Positions 48,209 through 60,365 of a stretch of 64,000 nt of DNA are shown piece after piece. The translations under genes were made by a program, and so were the position numbers. Every line of letters begins with the position of its first letter. Positions within the stretch are counted from its first letter, which is position 1. Source of the stretch: Hymenochaete sp. R1 (lineage: Eukaryota; Basidiomycota; Agaricomycetes; Hymenochaetales; Hymenochaetaceae); contig JAFREE010000020.1 of the NCBI GenBank assembly GCA_019400425.1, forward strand, positions 202,687 through 266,686, in the 5' to 3' direction. The notes below the pieces were generated by a model. It saw only the letters and a program-made list of their open reading frames with translations. It had not been told where the DNA came from and ran no database searches.

Positions 48209-49048
48209 GCCTGCTGGATAGTGTTGCTCGATGCAAGGATGGGGGGCTTAAGAGCGAGAGGCGTTTATTGGAAGTTTGGAGGAGTTCCAGCCTAAGTATT
48301 TATACCATTCGTGGCGGGTCGCGCTTCTACTTCACTATGCCGAAGGAAAGGGCGATTCCCTCACGGAAATGAAAGGATTCAAAGCAAAGACTATCAAGTA
48401 TCCAAGAAAGCGTTTCGCTCCATGCGCTCAAAACCCACATTGCCCTGTCTCGGGGTTTTTTGTTCAGATTAGTCACGATAGCTCTCGTACGGTGTGCGTG
48501 AGATGTGTAGATGTGCATCTCGGCCCAGAATCCACCTAAGAAGGGAGTTAGAATCTGCTATCCCAAGCCTCTACAGTGAGTCCTAGCAAAGTTTTTCACT
48601 ACCTTCTTCCCCCACTTCCCTCACTACGAATGATAGTCAGAACTCTGATTCTCAACTTCAGACTCTAACAAATTTTATACGTTAAAGCGACGAAGTAAGT
48701 CATGGCAGACATTATAGCGTGGTGTAATAGGGTGTAATGAGCAAATAAAAAAAAGAGTTGAAGAATGAATGTACATTCAAGGCAGGAGTGGGTACATGTC
48801 CATCATGACTCCTAAAATATAATCCTTTCAAAGTTTCACAACGGATCAAGTACGTCTCGCATCTTGTCGCGTATCGCGGATAATGAACAAGATTTGAACT
48901 TCCTGCGGTTTTGGGCATCTCTTACACTAGGTGGGTAACTAACGGCATACAATTCTTCAAATCTACTCTCCCCATGTTTGTTTAAAACTCCTAATCTCCT
49001 GCTAGCAAAGATAAGGACGAAAAAAACCAACGATGCGTCCCAAGTTCT
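48209..49048. other. Intergenic region between copies D and E
   Basis: 840 bases with the promoter of copy D (TATA block at 48291-48304). No gene seen. Confidence 0.55.
48291..48304 (-). promoter_or_regulatory. TATA-type element upstream of copy D
   Basis: TATAAATACTTAGG on the minus strand, about 83 bp before the start codon of copy D. It is the counterpart of the element upstream of copy C. Confidence 0.6.
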
Positions 49049-50658
49049 TTATAGTTTCGTTGCCGAGTCGATGTCCTGTACGAGCACGTAACGATACCGG
49101 ACGTTTCCCTTCTGCACGGCTTCCACTGCCGTCTTCACCTCCTTCATCGGAAGGACCTGAATCCTATACAATCATTCAACTTCTGCCCCTCTCAGCGAAT
49201 TTGAATACAATTTACTCACCATGGTTTTATCCTTTTTTTGTCCGCAAGCTCTAGCATCATCAATGCTTCCTTCTTAGAGCCGACCGTGGACCCGCCTACG
49301 TAAGAACCATTGAAAGCAAGCGAGAAAGCGACGACAGGTAGTGGCTTCGGCGACAGACCAACGGTGATGAAGTGGCCGTACATATCAAGTGTTCTTTCAC
49401 GGAGAATGTAAATCGAACACATCTGATCACAGGGCTCTTCCACGCTCACCGTAAGTAATCTGTAAGGTTAAATCCATCCACCTCATCGCGAGTCGAGACG
49501 ATCAGATCGAGCGTGAGCTCGTACTCCGTCGCAAAGTCGGAATCTGTATGAATGATATGGTCTGCGCCCATTTCTCTGATGTCCGCATCTTTCTTGCTAG
49601 AGTGAGTGAATGCGTAAACTTCCGCTCCTAGCGCCTTTGCAAAAAGGATTGCATAGTGGCCCTGTGCTGATGCTTGAGCTAGGATGAACAAACGTTGTTA
49701 TTTTCCGGTACTTACCAGCCCTCCGATGCCTACTACGCCGACCTTCGTACCTTCCTTCACGCCATGACGAAGTATAGGCGCATACACCGTCAAGCCCGCA
49801 CACAACATTGAACACGCATCCTCTGATGCGACGCCTTCCGGTATGGGAAATACAAACTGCTCGTGAGCGATTATCCCTGTCGAATACCCCCCTTGCGTTC
49901 GGACACCATCTGGATATTTGGCAGCCTTCGCAAGTGTTCAATACCGTCTCTCTGTGAGGGTCCCCCTTTCGGAAGGCTCAGCTCAGACCGAACGAGGCAA
50001 CTTACGTAGGTGAATATCCGTCTCGAACAATAATTCTCGTTTCCGCCATCGCACAGTTTACATTCCCCACAGGACGCTATGAGCGCTCCAACACCTACAC
50101 GATCCCCGACCTTGATCCCTTCGACTCTCGAACCAACGCGTACGGCGGTACCGACAATTTCATGTCTACCGATAAGTACGAGCGGAGTCTTTCAGTCGGA
50201 GGCGCCTTTTATAGAGTTCGAGCGCAAATCGCTCAGTAGAAGTTGTACGCACCCGACAATCATTGGAACCTGGACTGGACCCCATCCACTCGAGGCAGTG
50301 TGGATGTCCGTCCCGCATACCCTGCATCAGTATTAATATTGTAACCGCCAAATTCAGAATTCAAAACCCAATCTTTCGTTAGCTATAAAGTCGCTTCGGG
50401 ATGGCGGTCAATCACAGAAAGAGACGCACCCGCAGTGAGTTATAGCAATTTCGACGTCGGTCTCCTCCCAGTGTTTTCCGGGGTAATCGATGACCTGCAT
50501 GTCCGACCAGTGGTCTGGATCTGCGGGATGCAAGCAGCAGTGTAAGCAAGAATGTACATCTTAATTGTCTTTTCGTCCAAGAACGAAATGAGATGATAAG
50601 TTTCTTTACTTCACTCACCAGTGACTGCATACCCTTTGAACATCTTCTGTTCAGCCAT
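49049..50658 (-). CDS. Zinc alcohol dehydrogenase, ADH6/CAD type, copy E
   Basis: First copy in the direction of transcription. Starts MAEQKMFKGYAVTG (50658) and ends VRYRYVLVQDIDSATKL. Motifs are VCGTDIHTASSGWG, structural-zinc CGECKLCDGGNENYC, the catalytic-zinc Cys in SMLCAGLTVYAP and GHYAILFAKALG followed by THSSKKDADIREMG. The C-terminal half is the most divergent of the set (TLDMYGHFITVGLSPKPLP). The structural-zinc loop carries DGGN where the others have KSDN or KTDN. It has the same many-intron design as its neighbours. Confidence 0.92.
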
Positions 50659-51938
50659 GATAGATTACTCCCTGCTTCTCTTCGATATTGCGCGAATTAA
50701 CGTCGAGTCTGCCCCAAGTCTACGCAGGCCAGTTCGCGACAAGAGGAAAAGAGGAGGTCGAAGAACGAGGAGAGAAGAGAAGAGCGATGGGGGTCTACGA
50801 AGAAGATTCCGCTCCGTTTGTTCTTCGTACAACGAGCATAGTTAGTTATCTATGAGTGAGTCCGAGTCCGAAGAAGAGACTGATGGGCGCAGCCGTTGAT
50901 TGAAACAACCTCCTGACTTAGGAACCCTTTACTGAGTAGTTTCCTCAGCACCCGATCTGATTCCATACACCATCGTGGCCAGGCGATCTGGGATCGAGTG
51001 ACTTGAGTCAAGATACGGTAGATACAGTAGAACGAAAGTTTGCTTGCAGAGCGGACTCGGAACAGATCCAGAGCGAGAAATTGAGAACCTGGCTTGATGG
51101 AAAAGGGTATCGTTCTAGAGGGAAGTTTTTTTGATTGATAGGATAGGGGAGGTGCCGTGCTGGAGTGTGTTGCCGTTGAACTCAGCTTCGGCGTGGAAGG
51201 TTGGAAGGTCTCCGTCGCCGAGGGATCGTCATTCCAAGAGAGGGCCGCTTGGGGAAGAGAGGGGGGGGGGGGGGGCTACGCAGCAGAACACCTAAAAATG
51301 AACACTAATCGATCCGTTCTCAAAAGAAAGGTGAGAGTCGGACTGGGACTGGATAAAGTATCATGGAGCAGGAGCAGGATCAGAAGTGTTCAGCGAACGA
51401 ATATTAATGAAAGGGAAAGGAAAGGATAAAAAGGAACGACGATCCCGTGGTCATTTGACTACCATGTTCCTCAGTATCAGTAGCCGCCACTTCGCCTCCC
51501 CAACCCACCTCACAGCGGTTAGTGCTGGTTCTGGTACGACCAGCTGTCTTCATTCTAGGAGGCGATGTGAAAGGAACCCAAAACGAGCAACTAATAGAAA
51601 TCCTACAATGTATCGGAAATCCATCCTGATATACGTCCAGTTCTAAGACACATCATTAAAATAGTTTATTAAATCCACTTTCAAATCTTGGGAAAGGAAA
51701 AAGAACGACCGCCGGAACGAGAAACTTGGTGCACTGTACGAGGATGAAAGAAAGCGAAATAAGGAGTGAGGAAAAAAAAACTTTTTTCGTGTCGGAATCG
51801 GTATCATGATCGTTGAATTGCAAAATATCATACCATCATAGAACAAAAGGTCATTTATGAGAATAGCCCAACCCCAGCTATGCAATACGCCTGCTTCACA
51901 ACGTAACCACAAAATCGACTGAAGCACCAGTCGAAACG
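50659..51938. other. Intergenic region upstream of the alcohol dehydrogenase array
   Basis: 1.28 kb with the promoter of copy E and the 3' flank of the next minus-strand gene. It contains a G homopolymer near 51261-51276. Short open frames show no family motifs. Confidence 0.55.
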
Positions 51939-53960
51939 TTACCAATTCCATTCTTCGCTATCCGCTTCTGACGACGACGCTACAACTATGCCCCGCGCCG
52001 CAGCAGGAGCGGGCGTCGTTTGTCGATGTGCAGGGGAAGGTCTGTCCGGCGCCAAACTCGCCAAACTCGCTAGTGAGAACTGCGCAGTATCCGATGAGTT
52101 GAAGTCACCGTTCATATTGTCGTCGTCGAGTAGACACGGCATCTGCGTTCTCGATTGTCCCGAGGACGGCGAGGATACGAATGTTGGCGAGGAGCACGGA
52201 GTCGAGGTCGAGGTCCACGCGCTGAAGGCGTCAGAGAGCAACGTCGACGCTCGTTTCTGGATCGTCGAAGTCGCAGTCTGGCCCTGGAACTGGCTTTGTC
52301 CGTGAGCGGCACTCACAAGCCTCTTCCCCATACTATCAACCCACGATACCAACGGTGCAGCGCTCACGCCCGCACCAGGTATAGACGATACCGGCGGAAA
52401 TGCCACTCCTGCACCTGGGCTGGGACTGGAGGAAGCCGCGCTGGAGCGCTTCTGGTGTTTGGGTTGCCATGTCTTTGTCTGCTTTGGCGTTTGTACCTGT
52501 ACGCACTTGAGAGTCGCCGAGGACGGGAGGGTGCTCACAGTCTGTGTCTGTGTCGGCGTCGGCGTTGGCCCGAAGCCGGGTCCGAACGTGGAGGGGTTGG
52601 AGTGAGGTGTGAGAGGGGAGGGGGTGGACGATCCTGAGGCTGGGGAGGAAGCTGACGGGGTGTCGTACGCGTACGAGCCTGAAGTGGGTCGGCGGCGGAT
52701 TGCGGAGGATGTGGAACGTCTGTGGAGGTGAGTGTTGACGAAGGTTGGGCTATCGATTGGGGACTTGGTATATGCTGTTGAGTCTGCAGAAGAAGGGGAG
52801 GAGAAGGGGGACGAAGGGTCCTCCTGCTCTTGGTATTCTTCGGGTATACTAGTACCGGTACCGAACGAAGAGACAGACGAATGGGAGAAGTGCGTCCCGG
52901 AGCCAAATGCGGATGCGGACGAAGAGGCGGACGTGGACGTGAGGGTCGTTGAGATGGAGGCGTTGGAGAGGTGTCGGGGCTCGGCAGGTTGTGCTTCACT
53001 TGTCCTGGGACTGTACATGTTGTTGGCATGGGTCTGAACGCTGAGATCCCCGAGTTGGGCCAATAACTTCCCTACACCTCCCTTGAGCCCGCTCAACACG
53101 CTCCCATGACCATGATTATCGTTTTCCGCTAGTGAAGGATGCGACGCGACTGGGCTGGCACCAGAGTGATAATTCGGCGCCCCACTTCCCCCATTGCCAG
53201 CGGCACCCCGAGCCAAGTTACGACTGACAATTCGCTCCCATTTACGCTTGAGCGCGAGGAGCTCGGACTCGTGTATGGCAAGCTGGGAGCGGAGTTCGAG
53301 GCACTTGGATTCCTTCTGCGCAATGAACCGGAGAAGGTCGGCGTGTCTGGTGAAGTCAAATCAGTTCAAGTCTGGCCACGGAGAGCTGCAAAAAAAAGAT
53401 GGTGAGGCTCATTTTGCTTACTTTTCTGCCAACGTCAACGCTTCAACGGGCGCTTCCGTGAGGTCTATCGTCTCACATCCGTTTTCATTAATATTCTCAA
53501 CTGCCGCATCACCCTTCTTTTCTTCATCGACGCGTTTTCCCCTCAACGCAACGGCTGGCTGAAATTCCCTTTGACGAGGTGAAGCTACGCGCTGGGTGCT
53601 TTCCGTATCATCATCGTTGCGTGAGACGTAGTATATCGACGAGTGTCTCCGGGTGCTTTTCGCTTTCGATGCTGGCGCGAAACCCGCTTGGGACGTCGGA
53701 GACGAGACGCTCGAGAGCGGAGTTGGCAACCCGCCCAAGCCAAAGTCGAGACTGTTCGCATCCGCGTTTGACTTTACGCTGCGCTCGGGGAGACTGACGC
53801 GTTTGAATTTGGATGATGGGCTTCGACATGGACTCGAGCTTGGGCGTGATGGGGAAAAGTTGGGGCTGGTGGGGATGCTGGGTGAGGAGGGTGAAGACTG
53901 GGATTGGGGAGATTGGAGCAAAGAGAGGCGTTTGAGCTGTTTCTTTTGCGATTCGGACAT
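51939..53960 (-). CDS. Ser-rich protein with a short coiled coil, DUF4048-like
   Basis: Two exons on the minus strand, 53960-53422 and 53346-51939, sum to 1947 nt (648 aa). A leader MSESQKKQLKRLSLLQSPQS opens a Ser/Pro-rich first third. Around the splice junction lies the only structured segment: LTEAPVEALTLAEKHADLLR, then QKESKCLELRSQLAIHESEL and LALKRKWERIVSR, a predicted coiled coil (about residues 165-230). This arrangement resembles the fungal DUF4048 family as I remember it; I could not check. The remainder is Ser/Thr/Pro-rich with many SSP motifs, and ends in an acidic SEADSEEWNW tail. A Gly-Lys-rich amphipathic stretch, GLKGGVGKLLAQLGDL, near residue 270 may bind a partner. No catalytic function is suggested. 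Confidence 0.82.
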
Positions 53961-54302
53961 TTAATGGATTCAGAAACGAGAGATGAAGAACTTATTATAA
54001 GGATGATAGTATGTATGGACGAGGACGAGGACGTGGTGAGAAGAGAAGAGAGGACACCATTGGATTTAAGATTACGGCTGGAGGCTGTTGATGCTGGCAA
54101 TGGCAACCAACAGCTCGCTTACTTGCACACTCAATTCAATCCGCAGTCAAGGTGTTCTCGCTGGTATTCTGGTATTCAGAAAAAAAAATGAGATGAGCTT
54201 CAACTCATTTCTTGCATTTGTGGGAGTGGAAAAAAGACATCATCTAATGAGCTTCCACCGTACTACACGTCTCCTGCTGCTATTCAGCTCAGTGCTCAGT
54301 GC
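53961..54302. other. Short intergenic region
   Basis: 342 bases between two minus-strand genes, serving as promoter of the DUF4048-like gene and 3' flank of the ATP synthase subunit gene. No gene seen. Confidence 0.55.
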
Positions 54303-54790
54303 TCAGTGGTGTGCTCCCGCCTTCTTCTCCTCTTCCGCGATAAAGTTTTTGATACTGTCCATCCTGGTCAGTCAGTCGTGGTCTCATGCCCTCTTTCACT
54401 TCAATTTGCATGTGCGAAAGAAACTTACAATTGTTCTTCCTCACTAGAAATTAAAAAAAAGAGTAAGAAAAAAAGTCCATACATTAGACACAGCTGAAGG
54501 GAAGAGCGCCATGAGAGACCACACTCACCTCGAGCCAGCGTTTAACGGCACGGCCTCCTTGACCTTCTGAATCGTCTCCTTGATGCTGCTACCAGCAGGT
54601 GCCTCCTCCTCCTTCTTTCCACCCATGGAGGCGTAGGCGATGGCGACAGTGCCAAAGATGGTGCCCAGTGCGAGGTGCTCGTTCTTGATTGCACGTCCGA
54701 ATATTTGGCTTGTAAGTTTCGGGTGGTTGAAATAAATTTAATCAGTGCTAGTTGCTAGCTAATGGATGGAGTAGGTACTCACTACGACAT
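54303..54790 (-). CDS. ATP19: Mitochondrial ATP synthase small subunit, Atp19/subunit k-like
   Basis: A very small four-exon gene on the minus strand: 54790-54783, 54708-54529, 54443-54429 and 54354-54303, 255 nt (84 aa). The first exon codes only for MSY minus one base, and the third is 15 nt. The protein opens MSYQIFGRAIKNEHLALGTI, a single hydrophobic helix (LALGTIFGTVAIAYASMGG), followed by a Lys/Glu-rich segment and SSEEEQFIKNFIAEEEKAG. The MSY start, HLALGT and the EEEQFIKNFIAEE tail match the pattern of fungal ATP synthase subunit k, a dimer-associated Fo subunit of the inner membrane. The frame is preserved across all three introns, each with GTGAGT/GTAAGT donors. The gene is divergent from eIF2 beta with 241 bp between start codons. 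Confidence 0.78.
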
Positions 54791-55031
54791 TGTGAGGGAA
54801 TTGGAAGGAAGGACAGACGGAGTGCGCTGAGCTGAGGAATGGGTCGGCTGTGGTGACGCTCCTGCTCCTTACGACGACGCTGGAGGTCAGAAAGCGTGAG
54901 AGAAATGTTGGTTACGTAATTGCATGCATTCATCGACTCATCTAAGTCTCCCTTCACTCATTCACTAACCCTCACCACGTTCCCATCGTTTTCACCCCGC
55001 CGCGTCCCAGCAAGCGTAGTAGCACTCAGCC

Positions 55032-56372
55032 ATGGCCGACGACTTTGATGCGAGAAAGAAGAAAAAGTCTGTAGCGTTCTCAGTCGACCCACTCGGAGCC
55101 GATGCAGACCCTACAACCCCCGCACCGCTCGACGACGACGAACCCACTGTCCATGAGCAAATGAAGAAGAATGCAGAAGGCGCGAATGGAGCAGCCCCTG
55201 GAGACGACTTTGATGCAATGTTCGGGGATTTGAAGAAGAAGAAGAAAAAGAAGAAAGATATCCCGATGGACTTGGTGAGTATTTGCTGTATTTCTCGTTC
55301 AAGCAGATCCAGCTTACCAATGGTCGAATCTGCAGGGAGAAGAAGGATCTGGTACTTCCACACCAGCAGATGGGACGCAGACACCTGATCTCGATTTCTC
55401 GGAATCGAAAAGGAAGAAAAAGAAGAAGGACCTCCCTCTCGATCTGGGTGAAGACTCCGGCACCTCTACACCCGTGGCGAAAGACGGCGCTGCTGCCGCC
55501 GAGGACGATGGTGCTGCCGAACCTGCTGAGGATCTCGACTTTGGAGAGCTCAGGAAAAAGAAGAAATCGAAGAAGAAGGCAGCATTGGATCTGGAGGCAT
55601 TTGAGAGAGAGCTGGGTGAGGCGCAGGGCGAGGATGGAGAGGGCGCTCAAGGCGCTGATATCAACGAGTCGGAATTGGGCGGGAATGTGTTTGCATCTGC
55701 TGATAGCGAGGCCAATGAAGCACAGGCGAGTGCTGAGCCGTGGTTAGGCAGCGACAGGGATTACAATTACCCAGAAGTAAGCTTAACCATCTTCCAATCT
55801 ACGGTCTCACGCTAATACTGATCATATGCACCTAAATAGCTTCTCTCACGATTCTATGGCCTGCTGCACGCTCAGAATCCATCGTTGCTCTCGACGGCCG
55901 GCAAGAAATACTCGATCCCGCCACCGCAGATGCACAGGGACGGGAACAAGAAATCCGTGTTTGCTAACCTCACTGAGATTTGCAAGAGGATGCGGAGGAA
56001 GCCAGAACATGTTATTCAGTTCATGCTTGCTGAAATGGGAACAACGGGGTCTGTGGATGGTTCAGGACGGCTTGTCATCAAAGGACGGTTCCAGCAGAAG
56101 CAAGTCGAGACGGTGTTACTGAAATACATCGGTCAGTCATCGCCTTCCTACCCGCTTTCATTTATTTATTCTTTCGTGTGGCTTATCTCGATTCCTCGAT
56201 ATCAGTTCAATACGTAATGTGCAAGACGTGCAAGTCTCCCGATACTGCGCTGACAAAAGAGAATCGGATCTTCTTCGTCGAGTGCGAGTCGTGCGGTTCG
56301 CGTCGTTCTGTGAACGCAATCAAGACTGGATTCAAGGCCCAGGTTGGACGTAGGAAAAAGACAGCGGCGTGA
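55032..56372 (+). CDS. SUI3: Translation initiation factor eIF2 subunit beta
   Basis: The beta subunit of eIF2, which with alpha, gamma and GTP brings initiator Met-tRNA to the 40S ribosome. Exons 55032-55274, 55336-55776, 55840-56131 and 56206-56372 encode 380 aa. The N-terminal half carries the three lysine blocks ([31 protein letters not shown]) that bind eIF5 and eIF2B epsilon, separated by acidic linkers. The C-terminal core reads [17 protein letters not shown], then [38 protein letters not shown] and [13 protein letters not shown]4 zinc finger follows, [13 protein letters not shown] to [12 protein letters not shown]. It ends [14 protein letters not shown]. The length exceeds yeast Sui3 (285 aa) because of the acidic N-terminal linkers. 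Confidence 0.97.
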
Positions 56373-56733
56373 TTTATCTAGCAGAGAGAGTAGGTACTCT
56401 ATACTTAGTATCAAGTACTATCCGCTAGCTAGTGAGGGAATAATGAGATCGCATTTGTACTCCCCCGTATGAATTTGTAACATGGTATTTACGTGGAGTG
56501 AGGGAAAAACTGAGTATGATCAAGTGAAATTGAGAGATAGATGCAGGGGCGTATTACCCGATTCGAGTGGGCGAGGGTCACGCTACGCGTTCTAAATAAG
56601 ACAAGACACGGCTTCAGGCTGTGGGCTCAGCCTCTCCTTCCTTCCCTCCCTTTCTTCCTTTCTTCCACCGCTCACCCATTCACCCACACACCAGAGACAC
56701 AGAGAGAACGGTAAACAAAGTACTAAGGAAACA
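56373..56733. other. Intergenic region
   Basis: 361 bases between two plus-strand genes. A pyrimidine-rich run at 56630-56670 precedes the start codon of the CAF-1 gene. No gene seen. Confidence 0.55.
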
Positions 56734-59671
56734 ATGCGCGTCAGGACGCTTGAGATCAGGTGGCACGACAGCAAGCCCATCAACTCATGCGACTTCCAGC
56801 CCGTCCCGCCCAAAAAGGCGCGTCCGGCACCGGGCAGCGACGAGCGCGACTTTGCGGGCCAGGCATATAGGCTCGCGACGGCGGGCGATGATAGTAACGT
56901 TCGCGTGCGTGTCCATTTTGCACCTCAGCTGTAAAAGGTGAACTTTGAGGTCTGACTTTTTCTTTTTGTGTGGGGGATTATAGGTGTGGATGGTGTATCC
57001 GAATATCCTCCCGCCAAGCGTAGCCAGAACAGCGACAGCGTCGGGCGCGTCCTCCTCAGCGACGATGACGGCAGCGGCGGCAGCGTCTCCAGCCCCTCAT
57101 TTACCACGCGTTGAGTACTTGTCGACGCTCGCGAAACACCAGGCTGCGGTGAATGTGGTTAGATTCAGTCCGAATGGTGAGTCAAGGGACTTCTGGACGC
57201 GTCTTTCTCTCCTTTAGTGCCACTTGGCTGACTTTGTTGCTCAGGAGAGTTGATCGCATCTGCTGGTGACGGTGAGTTGAAACTTCCTCGGCGTGTTTTT
57301 CTTGGAGCGTTTCGATAGATGGGCTTCTGGTCGCCGTCTGGTTGAGTTTAATGCGCATAAGGACGTGACCTGACTTGGCTTCATCCCTCTCAAACGCCGG
57401 AGTTCTTGCCGCACCTCATAAACACAGATCATTTCACTAACATTTTGATCGTTTTCTCAGATGGTATGGTCATCGTCTGGTCACCCTCAAGCAACGCACC
57501 TACAGCCGCATTTGGCCAAGATCCAGATGAAGTATCATACGAAAAAGAATTCTGGAAGCCTCGCACACCCTTCCGCTGCACAACCATGCAGGTATACGAC
57601 CTCGCATGGAGTCCCACTGGCGAATATCTCATCACAGGCAGCACAGACAACACCGCCCGCATCTTCAACGCGTCCGATGGGAAATGCATACGCGAAATTG
57701 CTGAGCATAGCCATTACGTCCAAGGCGTAGCTTGGGACCCCTTGAACGAGTACATCGCAACCCAGAGCAGTGATCGCGCCGTGCACGTCTACAGCGTCGA
57801 CGCTAAACATGGACCGGCGGCGTTCGACGTCCATGCTGTAGGACGGAATACGAAAATGGCGGTGAGACGCACGAGGACACCGAGTGCGAGCGTAGGGAGG
57901 AAGAGACCTCGGGTTGGGAGAAGAGAGTCGGTTGCCAGCGATTGCGAGTCCGCAGTTGCGTCCGATAGGGACGAGGTCGCGCCTTCTCTGCCACCTCCGT
58001 CTAGCATACCATTGACGCCTGCACCGTCGATTGCGAGTACACCGTCAGCGTCAGGTCCCGTATTCTTGCCCCCGCCGGCTGATCGAACGACATCAAGGAG
58101 ATCGTCTTTCAGTTCTGTTGCACCTGGCTCTCCTGGGCAATCGCATTACAGTAACAGTGTGGTGGCTCGTTCACCCTCGCCCATGCCGCCTCTGCCCGCA
58201 ATCCGTGCGCCGCCGAGCCCACAGCTCTTTGCTCAGACTCGGCTTTACGGAGACGAGAGTTTCACAAATTTCTATCGCCGACTCACTTTCAGCACTGATG
58301 GGGGCTTGTTATTGACGCCGTCTGGGCATTTCGAAGACCCCTCGAATATATCAGCGTTCATGGGTGGTAGCAGTGGGGAATCATCCCGTGGACGGCGGGG
58401 AAACCCAGCTGATTCATTCAGCAACCCCTCGTCCGAATCATCCGTGTACATCTACTCTCGCGCCAACTTTGCCAGACCCCCGATCGCACAGCTGCCGGGT
58501 CACAAAAAAGCGAGCGTGGCCGTCAAGTTCTCACCTGTGTTGTACGAGTTACGGCCGAATGTTGTAGGTCCGGGCGCGCCCCCCGAGCCGAAGATGGTGA
58601 ACGTGGCGGTCGAACGAGGGTCGAATGAAAATGCGGACGTCGATATGGTCGGGCCCTTACCGCTCTCAGCACTCGAAACGAAGGAATCGCCCATGAAGCG
58701 CCCAGAATCGCGTACATCAGCATCGGCACCCTCTCCGTCCCCTCACACTCCCCATCCATCTCAGACGCTCCCCTCACCTGCTCTCTCCGCCATCGACACC
58801 AACAACAACACTGTTCCCCAGACTCCAGCAAAACGCACACCAACGCCGGCGGCCGAACGCAGCTACACTGGCTCAATCTTTGCGCTGCCGTACCGAATGT
58901 TGTTCGCTGTTGCGACGAAGGACGCAATTACTATTCATGATACGCAGCAGGCGAGTCCAATAGCGCTGCTGACGAAGTTGCATTATGACGAGTTTACGGA
59001 CATGACTTGGTCAGTGACCTATTCTCTCTACTTTTTTTGATTGTAAAAAATCTGATCGTTATTTTGCTTGCTTGTCTTAATTGCAACGCTATAGGTCTCC
59101 TGACGGGCAATGTCTCCTGCTCACCTCCCGAGACGGGTACTGCACCCTCGTCATCTTCGACCAACCCATGCCCCTCCACCACACCCAGCAAAATCAACTC
59201 CAGCTCCAATCTATCGCTACTGCGCATCAGCAACATCATCACTCGCACTCGTACTCGCATTCGTCGTCGTCGCAGTTCCCGCCGTCGCATACGTCTACGC
59301 CGATGAAAAGGAGCGCGCCGTTGCCGAGCCCGGAGAGGCCCGTGCCAAGTGCTGCGAGCGCGAATGTCGTGAATCCTGTGCTGGCACCAGTACCAGAGTC
59401 AGCAGGGAGCAGTAAGAAGGCTTCTTCTAACGTGATAACGGCGACAACGACGGGGTTGGCTGCGAACTCCGACTCCAACTCTGTCTCAGCATCAATATCA
59501 GTTCCGCCGGAATCGAGTTTGCCTTCAACATCGAAGGCTGAAGTAGGAAGGACAGGGTCGAGTGGGAGTACTGGTGAGGTAGGTGAGGGCGGTGCGCGCA
59601 GCGCTGTTCCCGAACCGCCGAAGAAGAAAAGGAGGGTGGTGTTGACGCGTGTGGGGGACGTGGATTCTTGA
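56734..59671 (+). CDS. CAC2: Chromatin assembly factor 1 subunit p60 (Cac2-like WD40 protein)
   Basis: The WD40 subunit of CAF-1, which deposits H3-H4 on newly replicated DNA. Exons 56734-56904, 56984-57176, 57245-57271, 57461-59009 and 59095-59671 sum to 2517 nt (838 aa). The family start MRVRTLEIRWHDSKPINSCD is followed by WD repeats (LATAGDDSNVRVW; HQAAVNVVRFSPNGELIASA; VYDLAWSPTGEYLITGSTDN; YVQGVAWDPLNEYIATQSSD). A long disordered insert at about 57850-58210 and 58600-58860 separates these from the later blades (FYRRLTFSTDGGLLLTPSGH; FALPYRMLFAVATKDAITIH; EFTDMTWSPDGQCLLLTSRD), all characteristic of p60/Cac2. The last 190 residues are Ser/Pro-rich and end in a basic PKKKRRVVL stretch that resembles a nuclear localisation signal. 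Yeast Cac2 is 468 aa; the extra length is low-complexity. Confidence 0.95.
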
Positions 59672-60365
59672 GATGAGATGAAGTCCGCCCATAATTTTCA
59701 GTTCTGAAACCAAAACCAAAAACCCAACAACTACCTTACACACAAACTTTGTTGAAAGCTCAACGAAACGTAACGTATCCTGTGTCTCGTGTCCCGTATC
59801 ATGGGGCCATGATTCCTTTGAGCGAGTTACCGAAGTATCAGCTTATTCATATCCATCGCTATCCATTTTTCACTTTCCCTTTCTCCTTTCCTGCAAAACG
59901 TACTGTCAATCCGTATCCCTAGTTTCTTATCTTTAGTAATATTCTGGTATCTTTTTCCTGTTTTGTCTTTCCATCCTTTCTCCTGTGTTTCGACTTTTAT
60001 GTGCTCGATGCTTGATGTAATTGTCCGGCCCCCGTCTTTTGCTGTAACGAGTATAGGACTGCCGGGTAAGAATCGAAATAACAATTTAATGAACAGCAAA
60101 TGTTGAATTCTCTATTCCTGTTCCCGTTTCCGTTCTATATGCCGTGACACAAGTTGTAAAGAAATACACAGTACCACACTACGTGTACATTTCTCCCTAC
60201 ATATTCAATGCAAACCCCGCATACATGTACTTCTGCGCCCCCTTCAAAGTCGAGCCGAGTCGAGTCAAAAAATTCAGTATGGAATCCAAGTACTAGTATC
60301 GCTATCAGTGCATCCACGCCGTCCCGTCCACGCCAACCAGTAGCTTCACACAAGCACAGCTCCGT
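59672..60365. other. Convergent 3' intergenic region
   Basis: 694 bases between the convergent CAF-1 and CIAO1 genes. The minus-strand open frame at 59827-60099 has no recognisable motif. No gene supported. Confidence 0.55.
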
